Assembly: GCF_001707825.1 (NCBI RefSeq)
Contig: NZ_LYBM01000016.1
Location: 1 to 64,000 of the forward strand
Reading direction: 5' to 3'
Length of the DNA stretch: 64,000 nt
Source: Veronia pacifica
GTDB taxonomy: Bacteria; Pseudomonadota; Gammaproteobacteria; Enterobacterales; Vibrionaceae
Under the pieces are notes generated by a model. It was not told where the DNA came from, ran no database searches, and worked only from the letters and a program-made list of their open reading frames with translations. This document shows positions 49,683 through 58,269 of the stretch, in pieces (the stretch's first letter is position 1; each line of letters opens with the position of its first letter). The position numbers were made by a program, and so were the translations under genes.

Positions 49683-49817
49683 GTTTCCAGCGCACTGAAA
49701 CTTCAGCGGGTTGGAATACACGACATTGCTCACATTGCTTCCAGTAAATTTGCATATGGCTTGCGGTTTTTTAGCCAACTATCATGCAAGCGACGCTCAC
49801 AAAAGCGTCGCTTTTTT
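49683..49817 (+). ncRNA. ryhB: RyhB small RNA
   Basis: An iron-stress RNA whose 28-nt core 49719-49746 is identical to the E. coli RyhB pairing region (CACGACATTGCTCACATTGC then TTCCAGTA). The terminator is AAGCGACGC / GCGTCGCTT at 49788-49813 with six T. Length is about 135 nt, longer than E. coli RyhB (90 nt), as in vibrios. In E. coli it pairs with mRNAs of iron-using proteins through Hfq. Start is inferred from the promoter. It is followed by elbB, converging. Confidence 0.93.
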
Positions 49818-49826
49818 CTTTCTGGC

Positions 49827-50480
49827 TTATGCAATTCCTACCAGTTTACTGACCAGCTTATTAATACCGACAGATGCCTCACTGATTGAACCTGCCAGCA
49901 TATAAGCGGGCGTGGACAGCAGCTTACGCTGTTCATCATAAACAATGTCTTCTACCGAACAGTCAACATGCTTACCGCCCATTGCGGAAAATGCTGCGGC
50001 TGTTTCTGGGTCGGTGCCAAGGGTTGCAGTTGCTCCCTCGCCGTATACTGCAGGTATCATAACGGGTGCAATACAAACATAACCGGCTGGTTTTCCCTGA
50101 TTAGCAAAGGCCTGACAGACCGTTTTGACTTCAGGATCTACTGTCATCTCAGCGCCTTTCACAGCGAAGTCACAAAGATTTTTTGCTACACCAAATCCGC
50201 CTGGAATCAGCAGTGCATCAAAAGCTGAAGGGTCCAGTTCTGCCAGGGGGGCGATATTTCCCCGTGCAATTCGAGCGGACTCCTCAAGAACATTTCTACT
50301 CTCGACGGATTCTTCGCCGGCTTTGTGGTTAATCACATGATGCTGTTTGACGTCTGGTGCGAAGCAGTGCCAGCTTGCGCCATTTTGTTCGAGGGCAAGT
50401 AAAGATAACACTGACTCGTGAATTTCAGCGCCATCAAATACACCACAACCGGATAGGATCACCGCAACTTTTTTCATCAT
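49827..50480 (-). CDS. elbB: ElbB, DJ-1/PfpI-family glyoxalase-like protein
   Basis: A 217-residue protein of the DJ-1/PfpI fold. VILSGCGVFDGAEIHESVL opens the protein and GYVCIAPVMIPAVYG carries the nucleophile cysteine. E. coli ElbB has glyoxalase activity in vitro. Its end lies 9 nt past the ryhB terminator, and two ATGs (50480, 50477) are possible, after GGGGAA. Confidence 0.92.
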   Translation of the reverse strand: MMKKVAVILSGCGVFDGAEIHESVLSLLALEQNGASWHCFAPDVKQHHVINHKAGEESVESRNVLEESARIARGNIAPLAELDPSAFDALLIPGGFGVAKNLCDFAVKGAEMTVDPEVKTVCQAFANQGKPAGYVCIAPVMIPAVYGEGATATLGTDPETAAAFSAMGGKHVDCSVEDIVYDEQRKLLSTPAYMLAGSISEASVGINKLVSKLVGIA

Positions 50481-50530
50481 TTCCCCTCATTTTTGTCGGG
50501 CCAAAAATCGATACTAAAAACATGAAAAGT

Positions 50531-50771
50531 GATCAATCAATATAAGATCAACATAACGATCACAATATGCCAGCAAAGATAAAACCTTTTCAGATCTCCC
50601 TGTTACAGATGAGAAGTGTGATGGAAATTTTTGATCCAGTGTTGCATACGGTATTTATTTTTCCACAGTGAATGATCCCAGATCGATCCTATAATCGATC
50701 ATTGGTTTAGATCTAACATTATGAAATTTATCGTTTTTAAATATTGTAAGAAGTTGCTTTAACGGTTGATC
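50531..50771. other. GATC-dense region upstream of polA
   Basis: Eleven GATC sites begin at 50531, 50546, 50558, 50593, 50633, 50674, 50681, 50685, 50697, 50710 and 50768: about one expected by chance in 241 bp. The stretch is AT-rich with no open frame. A near DnaA box TTTTCCACA lies at 50659-50667. Dense GATC next to DnaA boxes is otherwise typical of oriC. I see no gene here. Confidence 0.85.
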
Positions 50772-50800
50772 TAAATATTAAAAAATAAATACTAACAAAC

Positions 50801-50809
50801 TTATCCACA
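50801..50809 (+). promoter_or_regulatory. Perfect DnaA box upstream of polA
   Basis: TTATCCACA matches the DnaA consensus exactly, about 95 nt upstream of polA. E. coli DnaA has been reported to stimulate polA expression. Confidence 0.6.
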
Positions 50810-50904
50810 GACTGAGCGCTAATGTATGAAAAGCAGGGTTAACAGAAAACGCCAGTCATGGCATCCTAGCTTTCTTATTAAATTTCCGGCTATCTGACTA
50901 TATT

Positions 50905-53679
50905 ATGGCGACTATTCCTGAAAACCCGTTGATCCTCGTTGACGGCTCTTCTTATCTTTATCGTGCTTATCATGCCGCGCCCAACTTCACCAACGCGCAA
51001 GGTGAACCTACAGGTGCTGTTTACGGTGTTGTTAATATGCTTCGCAGTCTGGTCAAACAGTTCCCGACATCGCCAGTTGCGGTCATTTTTGATGCCAAAG
51101 GTAAAACGTTCCGTGACGATATGTATGTTGAGTACAAGGCGAACAGACCGCCGATGCCTGACGATCTTCGCCAGCAAATCGAGCCTCTCCATGCCATCAT
51201 CGAGGCAATGGGCTTTCCTATGCTGGTCATCGAGGGGGTAGAGGCTGATGACGTCATTGGTACGCTCGCCGTTCAAGGGTCTGCAGCTGGTATGCCCGTG
51301 CTGATCAGCACTGGTGATAAGGATATGGCACAGCTTGTTGATGAAAACGTCACGCTGATCAATACCATGAACAACGTGGTAATGGATACGCAGGCCGTTC
51401 ACGATAAATATGGATTCGGTCCTGAGCATATTATCGACTATCTGGCACTGATGGGGGATAAGGTCGACAACATCCCTGGTGTTCCGGGTGTTGGTGAGAA
51501 AACAGCGACGGCGCTTATTGCAGGAATCGGCGGGTTGTCTGCGCTTTACGATAACCTTGATGATATTGCTGCGCTGGGCTTCCGTGGTTCAAAAACCATG
51601 GCAAAAAAGCTGACGGAAAACAAAGAGAATGCCTATCTGTCGTATGAGCTGGCGACAATTAAACTCGACGTTGAACTGCCTGTTAAACCACAGGATCTGG
51701 TTAACGGTGAGCCGAACACTGAAAAACTGGTCGAACTTTATACGCATCTGCAATTCCGCCGCTGGCTTGCTGAAGCCAAAGAGGGCATTGCAATGCCCGT
51801 TGCCAGCGATAAACCCTCTGATGCGCAGGGTGAAGATATATCTGAGCCGGCAGCGACAGACATTGATCGCAGTCAATATGAGACCGTTCTGACAGAAGAA
51901 GCGTTTCATGGCTGGATGGAGAAATTACGCAGTACCGATGTGGTTGCCTTCGACACAGAGACTGACAGTCTTAACTACATGGAAGCCAATCTGGTTGGGG
52001 TCTCTTTCGCTGCAGCGGAAGGGGAGGCTGCATATGTTCCTGTCGCGCACGACTACCTTGATGCACCGGAACAACTGGACCGTGACTGGGTATTGGCACA
52101 GATGAAGAGTTGGCTTGAGGACCCCGCTGCCGCCAAAGTAGGACAGAACCTTAAGTATGATGCCAGTGTGCTGGCCCGGTATGATATCGCGATGCGAGGT
52201 ATTGCCTACGATACGATGTTGGAATCTTATGTTTTCAACAGCGTTGCTGGCCGTCATGATATGGACAGCCTTGCACAACGATATCTCAATCACACCTGTA
52301 TCAGCTTTGAAGAGATAGCAGGCAAAGGGAAGAAGCAGCTCACTTTCAATCAGATTCAGCTAGAGCAGGCGTCTCCTTATGCAGCCGAAGATGCTGACGT
52401 GACACTGCGTTTACATAACCACCTCAAAGAAAAAGTAGAGTCCGATCCCTCGCTGAAAACCATCTTTGAGCAATATGAGATGCCACTTGTTCCAGTGTTA
52501 TCACGCATGGAGAGAAACGGTGTTCTGATCGACAGCATGATGTTGTCTGCTCAGTCAACGGAGCTGGGAGCAAGACTCGACGAGATTGAAAAGAAAGTCT
52601 TTGAGATCGCGGGTGAGGAGTTCAATTTAAGTTCTCCCAAGCAGCTACAAGCAATCCTGTTTGAAAAAATGGGGCTGCCAGTGGTCAAGAAAACCCCTTC
52701 AGGCACACCTTCAACCAATGAAGAGGTACTGCAGGAGCTGGCGCTGGATTACCCGTTACCCAAGTTAATTCTTGAGTATCGTGGTTTGGCAAAGCTCAAG
52801 TCTACCTACACAGAAAAGCTGCCTAAGATGGTCAATCCACACTCAGGGCGTGTGCATACCTTCTATCATCAGGCGGTAACAGCGACCGGGCGTCTGTCTT
52901 CAACTGATCCTAATTTACAGAATATTCCGGTGCGAAACGACGAAGGACGACGGATCCGTCAGGCATTCGTTGCTCCTGAGGGTAAAACGATTCTTGCTGT
53001 CGACTACTCACAAATTGAGTTGCGTATCATGGCTCACCTTTCGGGCGATGAGGCACTGCTAGCTGCGTTCCGTGAGGGCAAAGACATTCACACGGCGACA
53101 GCTGCTGAAGTAATGAGTATCAGCATTGATGAGGTGACCTCTGAGATGCGTCGCCGGGCAAAAGCGATCAACTTCGGCCTCATCTACGGTATGAGTGCGT
53201 TCGGTCTTGCCAAGCAACTGGGTATACCCCGCGCAGAAGCTCAGAAGTATATGGATTTGTACTTTGAGCGTTATCCCGGTGTCAGGCAGTACATGGAATC
53301 GACCCGTCTGAAAGCCTCTGAGCAGGGATACGTAGAAACCATCTTTGGTCGTCGCTTACACCTTCCTGAAATCAAATCACGTAACGGCATGCGTCGTAAA
53401 GCGGCAGAGCGGGCAGCGATTAATGCCCCTATGCAAGGAACGGCTGCAGACATCATTAAACGGGCAATGATTCTGGTTGATAACTGGATACAGCAACAAC
53501 CCGAGGGAACAGCTACCCTTATCATGCAAGTACACGATGAATTGGTTTTGGAAGTCAGTAACGAAAAATTGGTAAGTGTCGAAGCAGAAATTTGTCGTTT
53601 GATGGAATCTGCCGCTGATTTGGCAGTGCCCTTGGTTGCAGAATCTGGCACAGGTGACTGCTGGGATAAGGCTCACTGA
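50905..53679 (+). CDS. polA: DNA polymerase I PolA
   Basis: A 924-residue three-domain polymerase. The 5'-3' exonuclease (about 1-290) has [14 protein letters not shown] and [10 protein letters not shown]; the 3'-5' exonuclease has [11 protein letters not shown] and the later YAAEDADVT, so proofreading residues are kept; the polymerase has [27 protein letters not shown] and [10 protein letters not shown]. The start ATG is at 50905. It precedes Spot 42. Confidence 0.98.
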   Translation: MATIPENPLILVDGSSYLYRAYHAAPNFTNAQGEPTGAVYGVVNMLRSLVKQFPTSPVAVIFDAKGKTFRDDMYVEYKANRPPMPDDLRQQIEPLHAIIEAMGFPMLVIEGVEADDVIGTLAVQGSAAGMPVLISTGDKDMAQLVDENVTLINTMNNVVMDTQAVHDKYGFGPEHIIDYLALMGDKVDNIPGVPGVGEKTATALIAGIGGLSALYDNLDDIAALGFRGSKTMAKKLTENKENAYLSYELATIKLDVELPVKPQDLVNGEPNTEKLVELYTHLQFRRWLAEAKEGIAMPVASDKPSDAQGEDISEPAATDIDRSQYETVLTEEAFHGWMEKLRSTDVVAFDTETDSLNYMEANLVGVSFAAAEGEAAYVPVAHDYLDAPEQLDRDWVLAQMKSWLEDPAAAKVGQNLKYDASVLARYDIAMRGIAYDTMLESYVFNSVAGRHDMDSLAQRYLNHTCISFEEIAGKGKKQLTFNQIQLEQASPYAAEDADVTLRLHNHLKEKVESDPSLKTIFEQYEMPLVPVLSRMERNGVLIDSMMLSAQSTELGARLDEIEKKVFEIAGEEFNLSSPKQLQAILFEKMGLPVVKKTPSGTPSTNEEVLQELALDYPLPKLILEYRGLAKLKSTYTEKLPKMVNPHSGRVHTFYHQAVTATGRLSSTDPNLQNIPVRNDEGRRIRQAFVAPEGKTILAVDYSQIELRIMAHLSGDEALLAAFREGKDIHTATAAEVMSISIDEVTSEMRRRAKAINFGLIYGMSAFGLAKQLGIPRAEAQKYMDLYFERYPGVRQYMESTRLKASEQGYVETIFGRRLHLPEIKSRNGMRRKAAERAAINAPMQGTAADIIKRAMILVDNWIQQQPEGTATLIMQVHDELVLEVSNEKLVSVEAEICRLMESAADLAVPLVAESGTGDCWDKAH

Positions 53680-53702
53680 TTTAAATCACTTTTATCGCAA
53701 TA

Positions 53703-53728
53703 AAGTCCGTTATCTACGGGCTTTTTTT
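53703..53728 (+). terminator. Rho-independent terminator after polA
   Basis: AAGTCCGT / ACGGGCTT with a TATCT loop and a T7 run; one G-T pair. Confidence 0.75.
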
Positions 53729-53786
53729 GAAATTAAATTACACTTTGCGCTTTATTTAATCAGCCAATTGTTATACAGTTCTCTTC

Positions 53787-53897
53787 GTAGGGTACAGAGG
53801 TAAGATGTTCTATCTTTCAGACCTTTTGTTTCACGTTATTGGATTTGGCTGATTCAGCTGCCTCGATCTTCAAATAAGGTCGGGGCGTTTTTTTTTG
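53787..53897 (+). ncRNA. spf: Spot 42 RNA
   Basis: Begins GTAGGGTACAGAGGTAAGAT, then GTTCTATCTTTCAGACCTTTT and CACGTTATTGGATTTGGCTGA, almost identical to E. coli Spot 42; the 3' hairpin GCCTCGATCTT / AGGTCGGGGC differs in sequence but keeps the terminator role with nine T. A -10 TATACA lies at 53772-53777. It is an Hfq-dependent repressor of sugar and central-metabolism mRNAs; in E. coli CRP represses it. Confidence 0.97.
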
Positions 53898-54052
53898 TAC
53901 TTTTCTAACTAAACAATCATCTCCTGCCTAATTTTTCATCATTATTTCTATTTATGGCTAATTTTTAGCCTGTAAATCTATGCTTACACATTTCACATAC
54001 TCATTTTAGAGTAATTACTTTAATTTATTTTTACTCTAGATATAATGTAATT

Positions 54053-54150
54053 AACTTCTTGTTCTTGATGTGTTCAAGCTGTTGATGAGTCATTTTTCAG
54101 CAGTTTTTGACGAAGTTTCGGCCGATCATTTCTTTCGATCGGCTTTTTTA
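54053..54150 (+). ncRNA. Candidate small RNA downstream of Spot 42
   Basis: A -10 TATAAT at 54041-54046 sits 7 nt before AACTTC. The region folds completely: AACTTC (54053-54058) / GAAGTT (54112-54117) closes a multiloop holding hairpins CTTGA (54064-54068) / TCAAG (54074-54078) and CTGTTGA (54079-54085) / TCAGCAG (54097-54103), one G-U pair; then the terminator GCCGATC (54121-54127) / GATCGGC (54137-54143) and six T. There is no open frame. Aliivibrio reports an RNA (VSsrna24) downstream of spf; whether this is it cannot be told. A recognisable -35 is absent. The region 53898-54040 holds nothing else. Confidence 0.68.
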
Positions 54151-54314
54151 TTTCTGTAACTTTATTTCCTTTTTATTCTCCAATAGTCTTCATTATCAGA
54201 CTTAATAATTATTGAGAATTATCTTTTTACTGAGTAACTCGATGATTTTGAACATCTAAAAAAGGAAAAAAGAAAGGCAGTGACCCACCCGGAGACCCCG
54301 GGCGGGGGAAAACG

Positions 54315-54989
54315 TTAGTCTGGCTGGTCTGTCGCTACAATATCTGAATCAATCATTTCCAGATCCGATTCTGTCACTTCCTGTTCAACTGACAGGAACC
54401 AGTCATCAAGCTTACGACGAAGCTTATCGACACCCAGCCCTTTCAATGATGAAAAGAGTTCAACCTGAACATCACCACAAAAGGCCAGCGACGCTTCCTG
54501 AATTTTCATCAATTGTGCCTTTCGGGCTCCACTCTTCAGCTTGTCAGCTTTCGTCAGTAACACCATGACAGGTAACTGGCTTTCTACCGCCCAGTAGATT
54601 AACTGCTGGTCAAGATCTTTCATCGGATGACGGATATCCATCAGTACAACCAGACCTTTCAGCTGCTCGCGCTTTTGCAGATATTCACCCAGCGACTTCT
54701 GCCACTTCTTTTTCATCTCAAGCGGGACCTGAGCGAAACCATAGCCGGGAAGATCGACAATATGACAACCCTCATCTACTTTAAACAGATTGATCAGTTG
54801 GGTTCGGCCGGGAGTTTTACTGGTCTTCGCCAGACTCTTTTGGTCGCAAACGCGGTTAAGTGAGCTTGATTTTCCCGCATTTGAACGGCCCGCAAAGGCG
54901 ATTTCGATGCCTGTGTCATCAGGTAGATGCCTGATATCTGGTGCACTCGTGATGAAGTGCGTGTTTCGATAGTTGAGTGAAGGATTCAC
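54315..54989 (-). CDS. engB: GTP-binding protein EngB (YihA/YsxC)
   Basis: A 224-residue GTPase of large-subunit assembly. G1 [14 protein letters not shown]2 [13 protein letters not shown]3 [11 protein letters not shown] and G4 TKADKL are all present. The start GTG at 54989 ([12 protein letters not shown], like E. coli MTNLNYQQTHF) has GGAG six bases upstream; the longer frame to 55100 is unlikely. A GC-rich hairpin at 54285-54307 ends the gene. Confidence 0.96.
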   Translation of the reverse strand: MNPSLNYRNTHFITSAPDIRHLPDDTGIEIAFAGRSNAGKSSSLNRVCDQKSLAKTSKTPGRTQLINLFKVDEGCHIVDLPGYGFAQVPLEMKKKWQKSLGEYLQKREQLKGLVVLMDIRHPMKDLDQQLIYWAVESQLPVMVLLTKADKLKSGARKAQLMKIQEASLAFCGDVQVELFSSLKGLGVDKLRRKLDDWFLSVEQEVTESDLEMIDSDIVATDQPD

Positions 54990-55138
54990 TGTTAACTCCG
55001 TCTCGACCTGATGTTGCCGAATAGTTACTTTTATGTAAATTTGTGTAAAATAATAGTGCTCGTTTTTTGCCCGCTCATTGTACCATGAAGGCGCAAACAA
55101 CGTGTCACTGGAAGCTTAAAAACAATAAATGGAATGTC

Positions 55139-55756
55139 ATGAAGAAATTAGCGTTAATTCTAACCCTATTTGCAAGTTTCTCGGCATTCGCCGGAGGCGA
55201 TGTAAAAGCAGGGCAAGCAATCTCGGCAACATGCGCTGCATGCCATGGCGTAGATGGTAATAGCGCAGTAGCAATTAACCCCAAACTTGCAGGCCAACAC
55301 CCGAAATACCTTCTTAAACAGTTGAAAGAATTTAAGAGCGGTATGACCAGCCAAGGAAAAACCGGGCGTTACAATGCAGTGATGGGCGGCATGGTTGCTG
55401 CGTTATCTGAAAAAGACATGGAAGATCTGGCAGCCTACTTCGGTTCTCAGGACGCAATACCCGGTACAACACCTGAGTCGTCTATCGCGGTAGGTCAAAG
55501 GCTCTACCGAGCTGGTGATCCGTCTCGGGGTATCGCAGCATGTATTGCATGTCACGGCCCCCGTGGTAACGGCACGCCGCTCTCTGGTTTTCCTAAAATT
55601 TCAGGCCAGCATGCCGACTACACCAAGCTGCAACTCGAGATGTTTCGTTCCGGTAAGCGAAATAACGATATGAACGGTATGATGCGCTCGATTGCAATGA
55701 AGATGACTGACGATGAGATTTTGGCTATCTCTCAGTATCTCGGTGGGTTGCACTGA
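55139..55756 (+). CDS. Cytochrome c4, diheme
   Basis: A 205-residue periplasmic electron carrier. Signal peptide about 1-20 (ending SAFAGG), then two cytochrome c domains with heme motifs CAACHG (about 34-39) and CIACHG (about 138-143), each followed by a distant Met ligand region (MVAALSEKDM; MMRSIAMKM). It donates electrons to a terminal oxidase. It is divergent from engB. Confidence 0.94.
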   Translation: MKKLALILTLFASFSAFAGGDVKAGQAISATCAACHGVDGNSAVAINPKLAGQHPKYLLKQLKEFKSGMTSQGKTGRYNAVMGGMVAALSEKDMEDLAAYFGSQDAIPGTTPESSIAVGQRLYRAGDPSRGIAACIACHGPRGNGTPLSGFPKISGQHADYTKLQLEMFRSGKRNNDMNGMMRSIAMKMTDDEILAISQYLGGLH

Positions 55757-55786
55757 TCAATCCCAACCACATCGCTGGTTGATCGA

Positions 55787-55814
55787 CAAAAAGGCGGCAA
55801 ATGCTGCCTTTTTT
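55787..55814 (+). terminator. Rho-independent terminator after cytochrome c4
   Basis: AAGGCGGCA / TGCTGCCTT with one G-T pair and a T6 run. The region to 56044 holds only the likely upstream control of the csr RNA; a TGTAAG half-site at about 55876 resembles the UvrY/VarA recognition sequence. Confidence 0.8.
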
Positions 55815-56044
55815 ATCCTTATGGGATCTGTCTGATAAACACAGAAATTCCCTCTCTTCCTAAAAGTCATCCCTTCTTGTAAGACATTGACCATTTCTGC
55901 CTGTATTTTTGGATTATTATTATTTGCAGATTGATAGTTAAATCCATATAAATCATTCAGTTATGTTTTTAATTGGTATGTCAGAGAAGATTTTGTGACT
56001 TTTGTCGTCTTTTTTGTCAGACCAAAATTCGTAAACTTTCTCAT

Positions 56045-56433
56045 GTCGACAGGGGAAACGACATGGAATAAAGGACGTCAGGAACGACGGAGCAGGATGC
56101 TCAAAATAACACTGGATGTGGCAAGGAAGCACGGAGCAGGCAACTGCACTGGATGACACGGAAGCTGCGTATCTCGGATGATACGAATTAAGGATAAACT
56201 CTCAACGGATGAGAGAAGAGGAATACCGCTTAGGATGGCGATGTGCTCAGGATGAGACCAAGAGGAAATTGAAAACTCATCAGGATGATGAACAACAATA
56301 AACAACGCTGGAAGCAATGATTTAACAGGATGTTTAGCCACCGGGATGTGGGCGACCATTAAGGAATAATGGCGAAAGAATAGGTTCATTATGAACACTT
56401 TTACAGCGACAGGTTTTTACCTGTCGCTTTTTT
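56045..56433 (+). ncRNA. csrB: CsrB/CsrC-family RNA
   Basis: Starts GTCGACAGGGG, like the E. coli CsrB 5' end. It has 23 GGA triplets in about 390 nt, several as loops CAGGATG, CTGGATG and CGGATG, so it can soak up many CsrA dimers. It ends with AGCGACAGG / CCTGTCGCT and a T run (56405-56433). Position between engB and yihI is that of csrC in E. coli, while the 5' sequence is more like CsrB. The open frames in it are spurious. Confidence 0.92.
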
Positions 56434-56485
56434 ATTTTTTGGGTTTCTGATACATTTCCGCCATTCGGTTTGTAACAGGATCCTT

Positions 56486-57130
56486 ATGTCTCAAAAGTGC
56501 CCGCTGTGTCCCTCTATGACACAGACTTTATTCCACCAGGATAAGCGTCGGTGCTACTTCCGTTGTGAACACTGTTATCTCGTATTTGCTGACCCTGCCA
56601 CTCGTTTGTCTCCTGAGCAGGAAAAAGCCATTTATCAGCAGCATGAGAACAGTCCGCACGATGAGGGATACAGGACATTTCTAAACCGCGTTGTTGAGCC
56701 TCTTCTGGCTCGCATACCGCCCGCACAGCAAGGACTGGACTTTGGCTGTGGACCCGGGCCTACTTTGTCGTTGATGTTAGAAGACAAGGGGCACAGTGTT
56801 GCTCTTTATGATCCGTTTTTCGCGCCCAACGACGCTGTACTGAAATCAGTGTATGATTTCGTCACCTGCACGGAAGCTATCGAACATTTCTACTGCCCTG
56901 GCAAAGAGTGGGGGCAGTTGTTGCGTTTGGTCAAACCCGGCGGATGGCTGGCATTGATGACCAAACTGGTGAAAGATGCTGATGCGTTTAGTCGCTGGCA
57001 TTACAAAAACGACCCAACCCACGTGAGCTTTTTCAGTCGCGAAACCTTCTGTTTTCTGGCGGACCGTGATGGTCTTGACGTGGACTTTGTTGGTAACGAT
57101 GTCATTTTACTGAGGAAGAAAACTGCATGA
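56486..57130 (+). CDS. SAM methyltransferase with N-terminal zinc ribbon
   Basis: A 214-residue protein. N-terminal cysteines CPLC (about 5-8) and CEHC (about 28-31) make a likely zinc ribbon; the methyltransferase region has GLDFGCGPGPTLSLML (motif I) and FVTCTEAIEHFYCP, ending with WHYKNDPTHVSFFS. Close to families annotated as class I methyltransferases; the substrate is unknown. Its start lies about 50 nt after the csr terminator. It overlaps yihI by four bases. Confidence 0.85.
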   Translation: MSQKCPLCPSMTQTLFHQDKRRCYFRCEHCYLVFADPATRLSPEQEKAIYQQHENSPHDEGYRTFLNRVVEPLLARIPPAQQGLDFGCGPGPTLSLMLEDKGHSVALYDPFFAPNDAVLKSVYDFVTCTEAIEHFYCPGKEWGQLLRLVKPGGWLALMTKLVKDADAFSRWHYKNDPTHVSFFSRETFCFLADRDGLDVDFVGNDVILLRKKTA

Positions 57131-57678
57131 CCCGCAAGAAAAGAAGCAGAAAAGTTGGCTCTGAAGGGCCAGCGCAATATGACGACCGCTCGCCAAGCCA
57201 AACTGAGCTTGAAGGACGTCTTCAGAAAAAACTGAAAAAACGCAAAGGCTTGAAAGCTGGCTCCCGTCATTCTGATACAGCCACCTTGTCTGCGAGAAAG
57301 CAGGCAGAGAAGAAAGATCCCCGCCATGGAAGTAAAAAGGCGGTTCCTTTGATTGTTGAGAAAAAACCACATCCAAAATCTGCCGAGGCGAAAAAAGCAC
57401 GCCGTCTCAGCGCAGAGCAGGAACTTGAGATGTTGGAAAACGATGCACAACTGAATGTGCTGCTTGATCGTATTGAAAACGGTGAAAGTCTGGGTGCAGG
57501 GCTTCAAGGCTATGTTGATGAGAAGCTTGACCGTATCGAGGTGCTGATGAAGCAGCTTGGCATCATGGATGAGTCTGAACCCGAACCCGAAAAAGAAGAA
57601 ACACCTTCATCGTCAAAAAAACGTACCGATGACGACTTGTTAGCGGCGTTTGAAAACCTGGATATAGATCAGGAGTAA
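57127..57678 (+). CDS. yihI: YihI, GTPase-activating protein of Der
   Basis: A 183-residue very basic, acidic-tailed protein. The basic N-terminal half (KKRSRKVG, KLKKRKGLKAG) precedes the conserved RLSAEQELEMLENDAQLNVLLDRIENGESL and the acidic end. E. coli YihI stimulates Der GTPase and tunes ribosome assembly. Its neighbour order (csr RNA, yihI, hemN) matches E. coli. Confidence 0.93.
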   Translation: MTRKKRSRKVGSEGPAQYDDRSPSQTELEGRLQKKLKKRKGLKAGSRHSDTATLSARKQAEKKDPRHGSKKAVPLIVEKKPHPKSAEAKKARRLSAEQELEMLENDAQLNVLLDRIENGESLGAGLQGYVDEKLDRIEVLMKQLGIMDESEPEPEKEETPSSSKKRTDDDLLAAFENLDIDQE

Positions 57679-57681
57679 GCT

Positions 57682-58176
57682 TTGGATACATTACGGTTAG
57701 CTTTGATCGTGCTGGGTGGGGGGATAATCCTTGCCCTTTCAGCCTATGCTGGATGGCTGCTGTCGCAATTGAGAACACAGAAGCGCCAACAACAGGCCCT
57801 GATGGATCAGGCAATAACGAAAAGGAATGACAAGATCATTGAGAGCGTAGACGTAATTGCCATGGCTGCCCTCCAGGACCAATGCGACCTGTCAGAAGCT
57901 GCGATCCGTCTTTATATGATCATGGACCATTTGCAGGGCGAGAAGCGGATTGAATTTCCTACCGCGTACCCTGCACTTTACGAACTGTATGATGTTGTTA
58001 AAGACATGCCACGCGGTGACGCTAGAAAAGACCTTAAAAAACGTGAGAGAATGCGCTTTGATATGACGCGCATGAAGGCTGAATCTCGTCTTCAGGTTGC
58101 TATCCATACCGAGCTGGAAGAAATTCTGGCTTTTACCGGCGCTAAAATGACGCCGGTTCGCCCACTGGCGAGCTAA
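57682..58176 (+). CDS. DUF2489 membrane-anchored protein
   Basis: A 164-residue protein with one N-terminal transmembrane helix (about 5-27: LALIVLGGGIILALSAYAG) and a cytosolic helical domain containing RLYMIMDHLQGE and AYPALYELYDVV, as in DUF2489. Start is TTG 57682 after CAGGAG. It lies between yihI and hemN as is usual in vibrios. Function unknown. Confidence 0.87.
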   Translation: MDTLRLALIVLGGGIILALSAYAGWLLSQLRTQKRQQQALMDQAITKRNDKIIESVDVIAMAALQDQCDLSEAAIRLYMIMDHLQGEKRIEFPTAYPALYELYDVVKDMPRGDARKDLKKRERMRFDMTRMKAESRLQVAIHTELEEILAFTGAKMTPVRPLAS

Positions 58177-58269
58177 ATTCCTGTCGCCCTGCCGGTATCC
58201 GCCGACAGGGCATGTTCGGCGGCATCGCCCTTGGTTGTGTCGCTGGACCCAACTAAAGTGGAAAGAAAG

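Noticed and set aside
49711-49905. A 64-codon open frame on the plus strand
   Set aside because: It covers RyhB and its terminator, so it is a chance frame.
50531-50809. Main chromosomal origin oriC
   Set aside because: No mnmG, mioC, dnaA or dnaN neighbours, and only one perfect DnaA box; kept as an unusual regulatory region.
56010-56044. A sigma-70 promoter for the csr RNA
   Set aside because: Possible -10 TAAACT has no -35 with acceptable spacing, so no promoter call is made.
56045-56433. Tandem repeat or CRISPR-like array from repeated CAGGATG
   Set aside because: Spacing is irregular and the units are GGA loops of a CsrB-type RNA with a terminator.
58177-58269. Inverted repeat CCTGTCG/CGACAGG before hemN as a terminator
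   Set aside because: No T run follows and competing pairings exist, so it is not called.
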